From Legionella quinlivanii (GTDB taxonomy: Bacteria; Pseudomonadota; Gammaproteobacteria; Legionellales; Legionellaceae), in NCBI RefSeq assembly GCF_003265995.1, contig NZ_MVJN01000005.1, positions 248,001 through 312,000 of the forward strand: 64,000 nt of DNA. Reading direction: 5' to 3'. Positions 62,793 through 64,000 of this stretch are shown here, piece after piece. Each line of letters opens with the position of its first letter. Within the stretch, counting starts at the first letter, position 1. Both the position numbers and the translations under genes were made by a program. The notes below the pieces were generated by a model, which was given only the letters and a program-made list of their open reading frames with translations, did no database searches and was not told where the DNA came from.

Positions 62793-62847
62793 CCTATACC
62801 TCCCTCGGCTTGTGCACTGGACCCTGCGGACATACCGCAGGGCGTAG
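62793..62847. repeat. Hairpin repeat (hairpin family, copy 4)
   Basis: CCTATACCTCCCTCGGCTTG starts as at 38142; the hairpin CCCTGCGG-ACATA-CCGCAGGG and CGTAG close it. It lies next to the MITE-like copy in the 289-bp gap before the last gene. Confidence 0.65.
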
Positions 62848-62854
62848 TGGGCAT

Positions 62855-62985
62855 TGCCATTAAGTTAAGGAAATTCTGCAATTGCATGTAGGTTGTGCCC
62901 TTGGCACAATCTTGAGTTCTGGAGTGGTTCACCCCTTTGCGTGGGCCAAGGGCCCAGCCTACAATGATTCCTTAACTTAATGGCA
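62855..62985. mobile_element. MITE-like element, copy 3 (best preserved)
   Basis: 131 bp with perfect 18-bp terminal inverted repeats: TGCCATTAAGTTAAGGAA at the left (62855-62872) and its complement at the right (62968-62985). The core is homologous to 45535-45626, including the GTAGGTTGTGCCCTTGGCAC arm and GTGGGCCAAGGGCCCAGCCT. AGTGGGC lies at both ends (62846-62852, 62985-62991), a possible target duplication. No coding capacity. Confidence 0.85.
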
Positions 62986-63053
62986 GTGGGCGTAATGGGG
63001 AGTTGTAGATCCCTAAGGAACAGGTCGTGGTCAGCGAGAGTCAATTTGATATC

Positions 63054-64000
63054 TTAGTAACCCCTGGTAGCCAGGTTCTCATCACGAGCGATAGTACTTT
63101 GTACAAACTCACCGACTTTTTCAGAACTGGTTATTCCTGCCAATTCTTTCGCATTGAAGCTGGTTTCCGGCATTTTCCAGCCACGCGCGCTTATAAACTG
63201 ATTGAATTCATTGAGGCTATGAGGTGAATACAAACCCATGGAATTTCTTTTTGTTTCGCATACGGATTTAACCAGGGACAAAATGACGTTAGTTTCAGAA
63301 TCATTTAAATGATCTCTGCTTTCTAACCACTCATTGATTCGATTTAAGGCTGCTGCCTTGGCATCAGAACCGCTGTTAAACCATTGCTTTCGGCCATTCT
63401 TTTTGTCTTTAATATTCTCTGACAAATCAGCAATCAGCTGTTTAATCTGAGCAAGCGGCGATAGATTTTGTGTCCCTTCCCGGGAGGATTTGCCAGTCCT
63501 TACAGCCCTTACATAATCAATACCATTATCTTGTAAAATCTTTTCGAGCGCCGGAATATTCTCCTCACTGATTTTTAACTTATAACGGGAAGGCACAACA
63601 ACCAATGGTTCACAGAATCGCATATCCTCTTCGTGACGCATCAAAGTTATCGTCAAATCTAGCAGCTTAGTGAAGATCAAGGCATTCGTGTAGCCAATAC
63701 TGACCAAGGCCTCAGCAATTCTGGTTTTTTTCTCTTTGTTTTCTGAAAACATAGAGATCAGTTCTGCCGTTTGCTCATCAGAAATAGCGCTGACTTCCAA
63801 ATCTCCCAGCAGTCCTTGCTGGCGATGTTGATTAAGTGTCGCCGCTAAATGCAAAAGGAAATTATCAGCAGTAACGATTAATTTCTGCCTCTCCAATAAA
63901 GCATCTCTCAGCAGCAAAGCGATTACAGTCTGTCCCTCCATTGAAAAAGTTCCATTTTCCCCATTTACCTCACAATTAATCCTGGGGATTGTAAGTTGAT
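63054..64000 (-). CDS. Hypothetical protein (5' partial)
   Basis: The first ATG in the window is at 63941 (MEGQTVIALLLRDALLERQK), but the frame stays open to the window edge with a protein-like stretch (INCEVNGENGTFS), so the start is probably upstream. The visible 295+ residues are helical and polar, with VVVPSRYKLKISEENIPALE and KQWFNSGSDAKAAALNRINE. No TM, signal or known motif. Legionella-type accessory protein; function unknown. Confidence 0.6.
   Translation of the reverse strand, partial: QLTIPRINCEVNGENGTFSMEGQTVIALLLRDALLERQKLIVTADNFLLHLAATLNQHRQQGLLGDLEVSAISDEQTAELISMFSENKEKKTRIAEALVSIGYTNALIFTKLLDLTITLMRHEEDMRFCEPLVVVPSRYKLKISEENIPALEKILQDNGIDYVRAVRTGKSSREGTQNLSPLAQIKQLIADLSENIKDKKNGRKQWFNSGSDAKAAALNRINEWLESRDHLNDSETNVILSLVKSVCETKRNSMGLYSPHSLNEFNQFISARGWKMPETSFNAKELAGITSSEKVGEFVQSTIARDENLATRGY

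Overview
The window looks like a chromosomal segment of Legionella or a close relative (gammaproteobacterium, moderately low GC). The core genes (sdhCDAB-sucABCD, lpxD, polA, feoABC, panBC, zapE) are gammaproteobacterial. They are interleaved with many genes that have no recognisable family and with eukaryote-like repeat proteins (ankyrin, leucine-rich repeat), as is typical of Legionella effector repertoires. No rRNA, CRISPR array, transposase or prophage was found. The first and last genes run off the window.

Layout. 1-5.8 kb: accessory, effector-like genes (ankyrin protein with a cysteine-protease-like N-terminus, GNAT, LRR protein, two unknowns). 5.9-10.9 kb: minus-strand cluster for lipid-linked sugar transfer (YdjC/ChbG deacetylase, GtrB/ArnC-like GT2, two tandem paralogous polytopic membrane proteins of GT-C type). 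11-13.7 kb: secreted BNR/propeller-like protein and an outer-membrane barrel. 13.7-20.1 kb: desaturase/SDR fusion, dolichol-phosphate-mannose-synthase-like GT2, twin GNAT, FabF-like synthase, GloVer-repeat secreted protein, periplasmic cyclophilin. 20.4-24.2 kb: lpxD overlapping polA, whose proofreading site has lost two aspartates. 24.2-27.9 kb: unknown protein, lone receiver domain, a catalytically degenerate alpha/beta hydrolase, saccharopine-dehydrogenase-like protein. 28-37.7 kb: the TCA block sdhCDAB-sucABCD, all on the minus strand, with a strong terminator-like hairpin between sucB and sucC. 37.8-44.5 kb: a short RDD gene, feoABC behind a Fur box, a RES/Xre-type toxin-antitoxin pair, zapE and a small hydrolase. 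44.7-46.5 kb: panB, panC. 46.6-56.3 kb: a probable exopolysaccharide locus (TPR-YaiO-like outer-membrane protein, HEAT membrane protein, processive GT2), then two nucleotide-sugar enzymes in the opposite orientation and a membrane PAS-GGDEF-EAL protein. 56.4-64 kb: unknown Legionella-type proteins, PriC-like protein, tRNA-Lys(CTT), and a MerR/TipA-like regulator with a classic 19-bp-spacer promoter driving an SDR protein.

Non-coding structure is rich. There is a MITE-like family with an 18-bp terminal inverted repeat (copies near 45.5, 51.1 and 62.9 kb, one with a different core). A hairpin family, often ending in ACGTAGG or a variant, lies near 11.0, 27.9, 38.2 and 62.8 kb. A 72-bp tandem repeat lies near 19.4 kb, and a 90-bp inverted repeat near 28.0 kb.

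The most interesting items are the putative c-di-GMP-associated exopolysaccharide locus, the MITE family, PolA with a disabled exonuclease site, three enzymes with altered catalytic residues (hydrolase, SDR, GGDEF), and two effector-like proteins with possible host-directed modules. All functional statements come from reading motifs by eye; no database search was run.
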